64,000 nt of DNA from Planctomycetota bacterium (GTDB lineage Bacteria; Planctomycetota; Phycisphaerae; SM23-33). The stretch spans positions 1-64,000 of the forward strand of contig JAKJER010000025.1 in assembly GCA_022705325.1 (NCBI GenBank). The letters run 5' to 3'. The notes beneath the pieces were generated by a model, which ran no database searches, was not told the origin of the DNA, and saw only the letters and a list, made by a program, of their open reading frames with translations. Position 1 is the stretch's first letter. Every line of letters begins with the position of its first letter. The translations under genes were made by a program, and so were the position numbers. Shown piece by piece: positions 13,817 through 22,395 of this stretch.

Positions 13817-16345
13817 ATGTTTGAAAGATTCACGGAGCGGGCCCGTAAGGTGATGGCCTTGGCCAACCAGGAGGCCCAGCGGTTCAACCACGAATACATC
13901 GGTACCGAGCACATGCTGCTGGGCCTGGTCAAGGAAGGCTCGGGCGTGGGCGCCAACGTGCTGCGCAATCTCGGCGTGGACCTGCCCAAGGTCCGCATGG
14001 AGATCGAGAAGCTGGTCAAGCCGGGCCCCGACATGGTCACCATGGGCAAGCTGCCCCAGACCCCGCGGGCCAAGAAGGTCATCGAGTACTCCATCGAGGA
14101 AGCGCGCAACCTCAACCACAATTACGTCGGCACCGAGCACCTCCTGCTGGGGCTGCTCCGCGAGCACGACGGGGTGGCCGCCCAGGTCCTGATGAACCTG
14201 GGTCTCAAGCTCGAAGAGGTCCGCGAGGAGGTCCTCAACCTCCTGGGAGCGGGCGTCGAGCAGGAAGAGACCGCCCAACCGGCTACCGGCGACCAGCCGA
14301 CCCGCCGGGGCAAGAGCAAGACCCCCGCGCTGGACAGCTTCGGGCGCGACCTGACCGACCTGGCCCGCCAGGGCCAGCTCGACCCGGTGATCGGCCGCTG
14401 TGACGAGATCGAGCGCGTGGTCCAGGTGCTCTGCCGCCGGACCAAGAACAACCCCGTGCTGCTGGGCGAGGCCGGCGTCGGCAAGACCGCCATCGTGGAG
14501 GGCCTGGCACAGAAGATCGTCTCCAATGACGTGCCGGAGATCCTGCACGAGCGGCGGATCGTGGCGCTGGACCTGGCGATGATGGTGGCGGGCACCAAGT
14601 ACCGCGGGCAGTTCGAAGAGCGGATCAAGGCCGTCATGAACGAGGTCCGTCGCGCCCGCAACGTCATCCTGTTCATCGACGAGTTGCACACACTGGTCGG
14701 GGCCGGCGGGGCCGAGGGCGCCATCGACGCCGCCAACGTGCTCAAGCCCTCCCTGTCGCGAGGCGAGATCCAGTGCATCGGCGCCACCACGATGGACGAG
14801 TACCGAAAGTACATCGAGAAGGACGGCGCCCTGGAGCGCCGCTTCCAGACCATCATCGTCAACCCGCCCAACAAGGACCAGACCCTCGAGATCCTCCGCG
14901 GCCTGCGGGACCGCTACGAGGCCCACCACCGCGTCCAGATCACCGATCCGGCCCTGGAGCAGGCGGTGGAGTTCTCCAGTCGCTACATCACCGGGCGCGT
15001 CCAGCCCGACAAGGCCATCGACGTCATCGACGAGGCGGGCGCCCGGGTGCGGCTCAAGACCATGACCAAGCCCCCGGACCTGGCCAGCCTGGAACTGCAG
15101 ATCGAGAAGCTCCAGGCCGACAAGGACGAGGCGGTGAAGGTGGCCGATTACGAGCGGGCCGCCGAGCTTCGCGATCAGGCCGAGCAACTCCGGGCCAAGA
15201 AGGAACAGCTCCAGCGGGCGTGGAAGGACCGCTCGGCCGAGGTGGCCGGCGTGGTCGACGAGGAAGTGGTGGCCGAGGTCGTCAGCAAGATGACCGGCGT
15301 CCCGCTGACGCGTCTGGAGAAGGAAGAGGCCCAGCGGCTGCTGGAGTTGGAGAAGGAGCTGCACAAGCGCGTGGTCAGCCAGGACGAGGCGATCCGGGTG
15401 GTCTCCAAGTCCATCCGGCGAGCCCGCAGCGGCATGAAGGACCCGCGGCGGCCCATGGGCAGCTTCATCTTCGCCGGGCCCAGCGGCGTGGGCAAGACCC
15501 TGCTGAGCAAGGCGCTGGCCGAGTTCATGTTCGGCGACGAAGAAGCGCTGGTCCAGATCGACATGTCCGAGTACATGGAGAAGCACAACGTGTCTCGGTT
15601 GATCGGCGCCCCTCCGGGCTACGTGGGGTACGAAGAAGGCGGGCAGCTCACCGAACGCATCCGCCGTCGTCCCTACGCCGTGGTCCTGCTGGACGAGATC
15701 GAGAAGGCCCACCCCGACGTGTTCAATATGCTCCTCCAGATCATGGAAGAGGGGCAGCTCACCGACTCGTTCGGACGCCGGGTGGACTTCCGCAACACCG
15801 TGCTTATCCTGACCACCAACATCGGCGCCGAGCTGATCAAGAACAAGGGCGGCTTCGGCTTCGGCAAGCGGGACGAGCAGGCCAACTACGAGAAGATGAA
15901 GGACATGCTCCACAAGGAAGTCGAGCGGTACTTCCGCCCCGAGTTCCTCAACCGCCTGGACGACATCATCGTCTTCAAGCCGCTCTCGCGGAAGGACCTC
16001 GAAATCATCGTGGACTACGAGTTGCGAAAGGTCCGCGGCCGGCTGGCCGAGCGCGAGCTGGAACTGGAACTGACCGATGAGGCCCGCGAGTTCCTTATCG
16101 AAAAAGGCTACAACCCGGACTTTGGCGCCCGGCCGCTGCGGCGGGCGATCGAGCAGCACGTCGAGGACCCCATCAGCGAGGATATCCTCCGCGGGGCCTA
16201 CAAGGGCAAGAGAAAGATCGTCGTCTCCGTCCGCGAGGGCGAAGGCGAGGCCGACGAGTCCAAGAAGAAGCACCTGTACTTCGAAGCGGAAGACCGGGAG
16301 CCGGCCGCCGACCTTCATGAAGTCGAAGTGCACGAAGGGACTTGA
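13817..16345 (+). CDS. clpC: ClpC-type AAA+ unfoldase of the Clp protease
   Basis: An 842-residue Hsp100 ATPase that unfolds substrates and feeds ClpP. The double Clp_N domain (about 1-145) opens with MFERFTERARKVMALANQEA. The first AAA+ module has Walker A GEAGVGKTAIVEG near residue 217 and LFIDELHTLVGAGG. A UVR-like middle segment (YERAAELRDQAEQLRAKK) sits before the second module with GPSGVGKTLLSKALAEF near 554 and VLLDEIEKAHPDVF. The linker between Clp_N and the first module is Gln/Glu/Thr-rich. The UVR segment distinguishes ClpC from ClpB and ClpA. ATG 13817 fits the conserved N-terminus. No clpP or mcsAB is present in the window. Confidence 0.95.
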   Translation: MFERFTERARKVMALANQEAQRFNHEYIGTEHMLLGLVKEGSGVGANVLRNLGVDLPKVRMEIEKLVKPGPDMVTMGKLPQTPRAKKVIEYSIEEARNLNHNYVGTEHLLLGLLREHDGVAAQVLMNLGLKLEEVREEVLNLLGAGVEQEETAQPATGDQPTRRGKSKTPALDSFGRDLTDLARQGQLDPVIGRCDEIERVVQVLCRRTKNNPVLLGEAGVGKTAIVEGLAQKIVSNDVPEILHERRIVALDLAMMVAGTKYRGQFEERIKAVMNEVRRARNVILFIDELHTLVGAGGAEGAIDAANVLKPSLSRGEIQCIGATTMDEYRKYIEKDGALERRFQTIIVNPPNKDQTLEILRGLRDRYEAHHRVQITDPALEQAVEFSSRYITGRVQPDKAIDVIDEAGARVRLKTMTKPPDLASLELQIEKLQADKDEAVKVADYERAAELRDQAEQLRAKKEQLQRAWKDRSAEVAGVVDEEVVAEVVSKMTGVPLTRLEKEEAQRLLELEKELHKRVVSQDEAIRVVSKSIRRARSGMKDPRRPMGSFIFAGPSGVGKTLLSKALAEFMFGDEEALVQIDMSEYMEKHNVSRLIGAPPGYVGYEEGGQLTERIRRRPYAVVLLDEIEKAHPDVFNMLLQIMEEGQLTDSFGRRVDFRNTVLILTTNIGAELIKNKGGFGFGKRDEQANYEKMKDMLHKEVERYFRPEFLNRLDDIIVFKPLSRKDLEIIVDYELRKVRGRLAERELELELTDEAREFLIEKGYNPDFGARPLRRAIEQHVEDPISEDILRGAYKGKRKIVVSVREGEGEADESKKKHLYFEAEDREPAADLHEVEVHEGT

Positions 16346-16386
16346 ACTGCCCATTGATCATTGACAATCGACCATTGAAGAAAGAG

Positions 16387-16416
16387 AAGACCCGCCCGAA
16401 AGGACGGGTCTTCTTG
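16387..16416 (+). terminator. Rho-independent terminator after clpC
   Basis: AAGACCCGCCC and GGACGGGTCTT form an 11-bp stem with one mismatch, closed by a GAAA tetraloop (16398-16401) and followed by CTTG. It starts 42 bases after the clpC stop. Confidence 0.8.
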
Positions 16417-16478
16417 CTTGGTCGCCTGTTGGCGGTCGAGCGGCGCGGTTCCAGTCCGCACGTTCTCTGGGAAGAAGC

Positions 16479-16507
16479 TTGCGCTGGGCATCCGCGGTAA
16501 CTACAAT
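16479..16507 (+). promoter_or_regulatory. Sigma70-like promoter for alanine dehydrogenase
   Basis: TTGCGC (16479-16484) and TACAAT (16502-16507) are 17 bases apart. The leader of about 70 bases contains a low-complexity AAC/AACCAGC stretch (16541-16570) just before the AGAGGA ribosome site. Confidence 0.6.
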
Positions 16508-16583
16508 ACCTTGCCAAGACGCCAAGGCTGCGCGACCAGAAACGAACAACCAACAACCAGCAACAACAATCAGAGGACTCCCC

Positions 16584-17666
16584 ATGATCGTCGGCGTGCC
16601 GCGGGAGATCAAGACGGACGAGTACCGTGTCGCCCTGTTGCCTTCGGGGGCGAAAGGGCTGACGCAGGACGGGCATGTCGTGCTGGTCGAGCATGGGGCG
16701 GGGCTCGCCAGCGGCTTCGACGACAACGCCTATGCCGCCGCCGGCGCAGAGCTGGTGGACTCCGCCGACGTGCTGTACCGGCGGGCGGAGTTGGTGGTCA
16801 AGGTGAAGGAACCCCAGCCGACCGAGTACGGACGGCTGCGGCATGGGCAGATCGTCTTCTGCTTCTTCCACTTCGCGGCCTCGCGCGAGCTGACCGAGAG
16901 GTGTGCGGCAGCGGGGATCGCGGCAATGGCGTACGAAACGCTGACCGACGTCCAGGGCCGCCTGCCCCTGCTGACGCCCATGAGCGAGATCGCGGGAAAG
17001 ATGTCGGTGCAGGAAGGGGCCAAGTGCCTGGAGCGACCCGCCGGCGGACGGGGGGTGCTGTTGGGCGGCGTGCCCGGGGTCGCCCCCGGCCTCGTGGTGA
17101 TCATCGGCGGGGGGGTGGTAGGCGAGAACGCCGCTCAGGTGGCCGCCGGAATGGGGGCGAGCGTCCGCATCCTCGACCTCAACCTCGACCGCCTGCGCTA
17201 CCTGGCCGACGTCATGCCTCACAACGTCGCCACGGTCTACAGCGGCCCCGGCGTGCTCCAGGAATGCCTGGCGGAAGCCGACCTGGTGATCGGCGCCGTT
17301 CACGTCCGGGGGTCGCGCTGTCCCGTGCTCATCGACCGCGCCGCCATGGCCAGCGTGCCGGGCGGCAGCGTCTTCGTCGACGTCGCCATCGACCAGGGCG
17401 GCTGCAGCGAGACCAGCCGGCCCACCACCCACCGCGAACCCACGTATGTGGCCGAGGGCGTCGTCCACTACTGCGTCGCCAACATTCCCGGCGCCGTTCC
17501 GCGCACGTCCGCACGCGCCCTGTGCAACGCCAGCCTGCCCTACGTTCGCGAACTGGCCGGACTGGGGCTGGACGGCTTTCTCGCCGCGGCCCCCGGCCAC
17601 GCCGCCGCGTTGAACATCCGCGGGGGGAACGTTCTCAACCAGGCGGTGCGAGAGGCCTTCGGGTAG
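16584..17666 (+). CDS. ald: Alanine dehydrogenase
   Basis: A 360-residue NAD-dependent enzyme that reversibly deaminates L-alanine to pyruvate and ammonia. It begins MIVGVPREIKTDEYRVAL, typical of the family, with pyruvate-binding Arg15 and Lys75 (VVKVKEPQP) and catalytic His96 (CFFHFA). The nucleotide-binding fold has VIIGGGVVGENAA, preceded by LGGVPGVAPG. Length is close to the usual 370. ATG 16584 has AGAGGA at the right distance. Pyruvate made here could feed ferredoxin-dependent metabolism. The gene has its own promoter and follows the clpC terminator; the sulfatase gene starts 31 bases downstream and may share the transcript. Confidence 0.95.
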   Translation: MIVGVPREIKTDEYRVALLPSGAKGLTQDGHVVLVEHGAGLASGFDDNAYAAAGAELVDSADVLYRRAELVVKVKEPQPTEYGRLRHGQIVFCFFHFAASRELTERCAAAGIAAMAYETLTDVQGRLPLLTPMSEIAGKMSVQEGAKCLERPAGGRGVLLGGVPGVAPGLVVIIGGGVVGENAAQVAAGMGASVRILDLNLDRLRYLADVMPHNVATVYSGPGVLQECLAEADLVIGAVHVRGSRCPVLIDRAAMASVPGGSVFVDVAIDQGGCSETSRPTTHREPTYVAEGVVHYCVANIPGAVPRTSARALCNASLPYVRELAGLGLDGFLAAAPGHAAALNIRGGNVLNQAVREAFG

Positions 17667-17697
17667 AGCGGCGATCGCCCGAATTCAGGAGAACGCG

Positions 17698-19293
17698 ATG
17701 ATCCTCCGAGCTTGTGTTGTTCCAGGCTGCCTTCTGCTCGCGGCGTTGTTCGCCCACGCCGCGCCGCCCAACGTTGTGATCATCCTGGCCGACGATATGG
17801 GCTTTTCGGACGCCGGCTGCTACGGCGGGGAGATTGCCACGCCAAACCTGGACCGGCTGGCCGCCGGGGGGTTGCGCTTCACGCAATTCTACAACACGGC
17901 CCGCTGCTGGCCGACGCGATCGTGCCTGTTGAGCGGCTACTACCCCCAGCAGATCCGCATGGATCCGCCTCGCGGGCGGATGCCCGACTGGGCCCGGTTG
18001 CTGTCGCACCGTCTCAGGCCGCTGGGCTACCGCAGCTATCACGTGGGCAAGTGGCACGTGCTGGGCCTGCCCCGCCCGGTCGCCGACGGCGGATTCGACC
18101 GCTCCTACTGGTTCGAGGACTGGGACCGCTACTTCTCGCCGGCCAAGCACTACCTCGACGACGTGCAGGCCCCCCCGGTCAAACCTGACAGCGGCTACTA
18201 TGCCACTACCGCGATGGCCGATCGGGCCATCGCCTTCCTCAAGGAGCACGCCGAAAGGCGGGCGTCCCAGCCGTTCTTTCTCTACCTCGCGTTCATCTCG
18301 CCCCATTTCCCGCTGCACGCGCCCCGGGAGGACATTGCCCAGTACCGCGACAAGTACCTGGAGGGCTGGGACGTCGTCCGAGAGCGCCGCTGGCGGCGGC
18401 TGCGGGAGATGGGGGTCGTCAACTGCGAGATAGCCCGGCGGGACGAGCGGCTTTCGCCGCGGTACTTCAGGCCGGACGTGCTGGACAAACTCGGCCCCGG
18501 CGAGAGCCGCTATGCCGTCGCGTGGGACAGCCTGAGCGACCTCCAGCGTCGTTTCCAGGCGACGAAGATGGCCATCCACGCCGCCATGGTCCACCGGATG
18601 GATCGCGAGATCGGGCGGGTCGTCGAGCAACTGCGGGCCATGAACGCGCTGGAGAACACGGTCCTCTTCTTCCTCTCCGACAACGGGGCCGACGCCACGC
18701 TGATCGTCCGGGGCGAGGGGCACGACCCCGCAGCCGAGCCGGGCTCGTGGCGGAGCTTCCTGTGCCTGGGGCCCGGGTGGGCCAGCGCGTGCAATTCACC
18801 CTTCCGCCGCCACAAGGTCTGGGTCAGCGAAGGGGGCGTCTCGACGCCGCTGATCGTGCACTGGCCCAATGGCATCGCGGCACGGGGCGAGTTGCGGCAG
18901 GCCGTGGGGCACGTGATCGACCTGGCGCCGACGGTGTTGGACCTGGCGGGCGGCAAGGCCGACCCGCCGGCGGGGACGCCGCCGTTGCCCGGCCTGAGCC
19001 TCTCCCCAGCCTTTGCCCGGGAGCGTACGCTAACGCGCGACTGCCTGTTCTTCCATCACGAGGGCAACCGCGCCCTGCGGATGGGGGACTGGAAACTCGT
19101 CTCGGCCCGGGAAGACCAGGACCGCTGGGAGTTGTTCGACCTGGCCACGGACCGGGGCGAGCGGAAGGACGTGGCAGCCCTGCACCCGCAGCGCGTACGG
19201 GAGATGCAGGCGAAGTGGCAGGCGATGGAGACGGAGTTCCGACGCCAGGCCGGACCGGGTCCGGCAAGGCCTGCGGATCGTAAACGTCAATAG
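17698..19293 (+). CDS. Secreted formylglycine-dependent sulfatase
   Basis: A 531-residue type I sulfatase. A signal peptide (1-21, ending FAHAA) leads directly into NVVIILADDMGFSDAGCYGG with the metal-binding Asp pair. Cys70 in CWPTRSCLLSG fits the CxPxR modification motif and would be matured to formylglycine. KWHVLG (substrate/metal Lys-His) and FLSDNGAD (metal Asp/Asn) follow in order. It likely removes sulfate esters from polysaccharides or glycans in the periplasm or outside. The maturase is not in the window. The TCAGGAGA ribosome site supports the start. Substrate class cannot be told by eye, but nearby glycoside hydrolases suit sulfated polysaccharide use. Confidence 0.92.
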   Translation: MILRACVVPGCLLLAALFAHAAPPNVVIILADDMGFSDAGCYGGEIATPNLDRLAAGGLRFTQFYNTARCWPTRSCLLSGYYPQQIRMDPPRGRMPDWARLLSHRLRPLGYRSYHVGKWHVLGLPRPVADGGFDRSYWFEDWDRYFSPAKHYLDDVQAPPVKPDSGYYATTAMADRAIAFLKEHAERRASQPFFLYLAFISPHFPLHAPREDIAQYRDKYLEGWDVVRERRWRRLREMGVVNCEIARRDERLSPRYFRPDVLDKLGPGESRYAVAWDSLSDLQRRFQATKMAIHAAMVHRMDREIGRVVEQLRAMNALENTVLFFLSDNGADATLIVRGEGHDPAAEPGSWRSFLCLGPGWASACNSPFRRHKVWVSEGGVSTPLIVHWPNGIAARGELRQAVGHVIDLAPTVLDLAGGKADPPAGTPPLPGLSLSPAFARERTLTRDCLFFHHEGNRALRMGDWKLVSAREDQDRWELFDLATDRGERKDVAALHPQRVREMQAKWQAMETEFRRQAGPGPARPADRKRQ

Positions 19294-19316
19294 CCCGTCC
19301 ACGAGGCGTTCAGACA

Positions 19317-19332
19317 GGGCGGTACGCCGCCC
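19317..19332 (+). other. Small perfect hairpin with TACG loop after the sulfatase gene
   Basis: GGGCGG and CCGCCC pair perfectly around a TACG tetraloop. It lies 24 bases after the sulfatase stop and 57 bases before the cyclase ATG. There is no T tract, so termination is uncertain. Confidence 0.4.
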
Positions 19333-19377
19333 GCGGGGCCTGTGGCGAACCTCTGGTCCCTTCCCCCGGCGATCGGG

Positions 19378-19383
19378 TACACT
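19378..19383 (+). promoter_or_regulatory. -10-like hexamer (TACACT) placing transcription start at the cyclase ATG
   Basis: TACACT is followed by six bases and then ATG 19390. There is no Shine-Dalgarno site. A leaderless mRNA would result. No good -35 hexamer is seen. Confidence 0.4.
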
Positions 19384-19389
19384 GCGGAC

Positions 19390-22380
19390 ATGGCCGAGCA
19401 TTCGATCAAGACATCTCGTCCGTTTTCGGCGATCCTGATGGGACTGGCGGCCACCCTGGCGGTGACAGCGGTGCACCTGTCACAACTCGATCAGCGGGCG
19501 GAACTCCACGCGCTGGACCTGCGATTGAGGCACTTCCCCGTTCGTTCAGCCAGCGACCGCATCGTCCATGTCTATATCGACGACAACAGCATCCAGGAGG
19601 TGGGCCAGTGGCCCTGGCCGAACCTCCAGCTCGCGGGCATCCTGGAGGCGCTGGAGGAGGCGGGCGCGGGAAGCATCGTCATGGACATCGTCTTTCCGGA
19701 CCCGCAGCGGGTGCGGTTCGACGCGCCGAACCTGGACCTGAACTCGCCGGCCGGCGAAGCCGTCGGGGCGGCGCCGAAGCCGGTGTTCGACGACCTGGCC
19801 TTGGCCGACACCCTGCGCCGGTATCCGAACATCTTCCTGGCCATGCACCTCAAGCCTGGCGCAGCGGCGACGTTGGTGGAGCGGGCCCTGCACGATGTGC
19901 TGCTGAAGCGGACGACGATGGATCTGGGCGAGGCGGCAGCCGCGGTGGGGCGAAAGCCGGACGCCGTCCGTTTCGAGTATCGCTGGGCCCAGGAGCAGGC
20001 GATCCACGACCGCGTGGCCCAGGTGCTGGCCAAGCAGCCCGAGACCGACTTCCAGGCCATTGTGCCGCTGGTGCTGGACGGCCACGAGCCGGACCGGCAC
20101 GGGCGGCCCCTGGACCTGGCCCGCCAGGCCTATCTGCGGGTGCGCTCCGCCGAGGCGCTCGAGCGCCATGCCCTGGCGGTCGAGGCGACGTCGGACTTTC
20201 CTCGCGAGCCGGCCGCCCCCGTCCCGCCGCTGGTGCATTTCGTCGAGGCGGCGGGGCACGTGGGGTTCGTCGACTTCAAGCCCGACGACGACGGGGTGGC
20301 CCGGCGGGTGAGACTGTTGCGACAGGGGGGCGGCAAGTTCTACCCCCAGCTCGCGTTTGCGGCTGCCCTGAGCGAACTCGAGCGCGAGCACGGACCTCTG
20401 GAAATTCGCGCGGATGCGGCCGCGGTGACCCTTCGTGATGGTCGGGGCGTGGTGCGGCGGATTCCGCTCGACCACGAGGGCAACATGCTCGTGCGGTGGG
20501 TCCCGCTTGAGGGTTACCCGCAGATCGCGGCGGCGGCGGTGGAGGCGGTCTTCCGCGAGCGCCAAAGCCTGGAGAACAACCGACGGCTCTCGCGACTGCT
20601 CCACGTGGACCTGGCGGACAAGCTGGCGAACTTCCGGCCGGAGCTGCCGGGCCCGCAGGCGGAGGAGTTCGGCTGGTCGCTGGTGGAGGTCCGCGAGACG
20701 ATGCGGAAGCTCTACGCCGAGGCGGACGAGATCGACGCCCGGCTTCAAGACGTTCTCGTGCGGCGTCAGCGGGCGCTCCTGTTCGACCCGGGCAACGTCC
20801 CGGCTCCGCCGGACGAGTTGCAGGGGCGGGAGCGGGAAGTCGAGACCCGGATCGAGGCTGCCTGCCGCAAGCTGCGGGAGTTGCTGGGTTCGGTTCGCCT
20901 GGTTGAGCCGGTGCTGGCGGCGACGCGCCCGGCGGACGCGGCGCGGGTACGCGAGGCGTACGAGAACGAGCGTCGGCTGTTCGATCACGTGGCGTGGCTG
21001 CGGTCGACGCTGGCGGCGCTGGAGACGGAGCAGCCGGTGATCCGGGAGCGGATCGCCTCCATGGTGGCCTCGCTTCGGGCCCAGGTGGCGGGCAAGGTGG
21101 TGCTGATCGGCTCGTCGGCGACGTCGGCGGCGGACTTCGTGCCGACGCCCCTGGCCAAGCGGACGCCGGGCGTGGCGGTTCACGCGAACGTGCTGGAGAC
21201 GATCCTGTCGGGCACGTTCCTCGATGAGGCGCCGCGGAAGCTGAACGTGGCGGTGATCGTGCTGGCGGGGCTGGCGGTGGCGGTGGCGGCGGCCTGGTGG
21301 CCCGTGTATTGGAGCGGGCCTCTGGCGGCGGTGCTGGCGGCGGCGTACGTGGGCTTCAATTCGACGGTGGTGTTCGGCCAGTGGCACACGCACCTGGCGC
21401 TGGCGGCGCCGCTGGGGGCGATCGCGGCGGCGCTGCTGGGCGTGACGGCCTATCGACAGCTCACCGAGGAGCGGGCCAAGCGGGAGATCCGCAACATCTG
21501 CGCGAAGGCGCTGTCGCCGGAACTGCTGGAGGAGGTGGAGCGGGACCCGTCCGTGCTGCGGCTGGGCGGCGAGAAGCGGGTGGTGAGCTGCCTGTTCAGC
21601 GACCTGGCGGGCTTTACGCCGCTGTCGGAGCGGCTGGGTGAGCAGGCGACGGTGCGGCTGCTCAATCGCTACTTCGACCGCATGACCGAGGTGATCCGCG
21701 TGCGTTCGGGCGGCTATCTCAACAAATTCCTGGGCGACGGGATTTTCGCGTTCTTCGGCGCGCCCCTGGCCCAGGAGGACCACGCGGCCAGGGCGATCCA
21801 GGCGGCGCTGCTATGCGCACAGGAGGTGGCCCAACTGAACGCCGAGTTGGCCCGCGAGGCGGCCGGGGCGCCGCAGCTCTCGGTCCGAATCGGCATCGCC
21901 ACCGGCGAGGTGATCGTGGGCAACTGCGGGTCGAGCGACCGCACGGACTACACGGCCATCGGCGACGAGGTGAATCTGGCCAGCCGGCTGGAAGGGGCGA
22001 ACAAGTTCTTCGGCACGCGGATCCTGACTTCCCGGGCGACGTGGGAGTCGCTGGGCGCCGCCCCGGCGTGCGGGCGGTTTCTGGGGGAGGTGCAGGTGGT
22101 GGGCAAGAACGAGCCGGTCGGCGTGTGGAGCGTGCTGGCCGAACTGCCGGGCGGCGGCGACCCGCTGGAGCGGGCCGAGCGGGCATTCGCGGACTTCACG
22201 CGGGCGGTCGAACTGTACGCCAAGCGGGAGTTCGCGGGCGCGGGGGATCTGTTCGAGCAGTTCCTCGGTCTCTTCCCGGGCGACAAGGCGGGCGGACTGT
22301 ACCTCAAGCTCTGTCGGGAGTACCAGGCCAACCCGCCCGGCGCCGACTGGGCGCCGGTGATCCGGCTGACGGAGAAATAA
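19390..22380 (+). CDS. CHASE2-containing adenylate/guanylate cyclase
   Basis: A 996-residue membrane signalling enzyme. After an N-terminal membrane helix (about 13-30) comes a large extracytoplasmic CHASE2 region (about 35-610), then three membrane helices (about 615-690) and a class III cyclase domain. The cyclase has both metal aspartates in LFSDLAGFT (near 737) and FLGDGIFAFFG, plus IGIATGEVIVGNCGS and TAIGDEVNLASRLE. The C-terminus resembles a tetratricopeptide-like tail. CHASE2 senses unknown extracellular signals. Here it appears split by a charged helical insertion of roughly 180 residues (about 395-570). Product (cAMP or cGMP) is not certain. ATG 19390 lies six bases after a TACACT hexamer. 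Confidence 0.88.
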   Translation: MAEHSIKTSRPFSAILMGLAATLAVTAVHLSQLDQRAELHALDLRLRHFPVRSASDRIVHVYIDDNSIQEVGQWPWPNLQLAGILEALEEAGAGSIVMDIVFPDPQRVRFDAPNLDLNSPAGEAVGAAPKPVFDDLALADTLRRYPNIFLAMHLKPGAAATLVERALHDVLLKRTTMDLGEAAAAVGRKPDAVRFEYRWAQEQAIHDRVAQVLAKQPETDFQAIVPLVLDGHEPDRHGRPLDLARQAYLRVRSAEALERHALAVEATSDFPREPAAPVPPLVHFVEAAGHVGFVDFKPDDDGVARRVRLLRQGGGKFYPQLAFAAALSELEREHGPLEIRADAAAVTLRDGRGVVRRIPLDHEGNMLVRWVPLEGYPQIAAAAVEAVFRERQSLENNRRLSRLLHVDLADKLANFRPELPGPQAEEFGWSLVEVRETMRKLYAEADEIDARLQDVLVRRQRALLFDPGNVPAPPDELQGREREVETRIEAACRKLRELLGSVRLVEPVLAATRPADAARVREAYENERRLFDHVAWLRSTLAALETEQPVIRERIASMVASLRAQVAGKVVLIGSSATSAADFVPTPLAKRTPGVAVHANVLETILSGTFLDEAPRKLNVAVIVLAGLAVAVAAAWWPVYWSGPLAAVLAAAYVGFNSTVVFGQWHTHLALAAPLGAIAAALLGVTAYRQLTEERAKREIRNICAKALSPELLEEVERDPSVLRLGGEKRVVSCLFSDLAGFTPLSERLGEQATVRLLNRYFDRMTEVIRVRSGGYLNKFLGDGIFAFFGAPLAQEDHAARAIQAALLCAQEVAQLNAELAREAAGAPQLSVRIGIATGEVIVGNCGSSDRTDYTAIGDEVNLASRLEGANKFFGTRILTSRATWESLGAAPACGRFLGEVQVVGKNEPVGVWSVLAELPGGGDPLERAERAFADFTRAVELYAKREFAGAGDLFEQFLGLFPGDKAGGLYLKLCREYQANPPGADWAPVIRLTEK

Positions 22381-22395
22381 GCTGGTCGCTGGTTG

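Noticed and set aside
13718..16354. Minus-strand open frame of 878 codons antisense to clpC
   Set aside because: ClpC is certain on the other strand. The antisense product is a mirror with no known motif.
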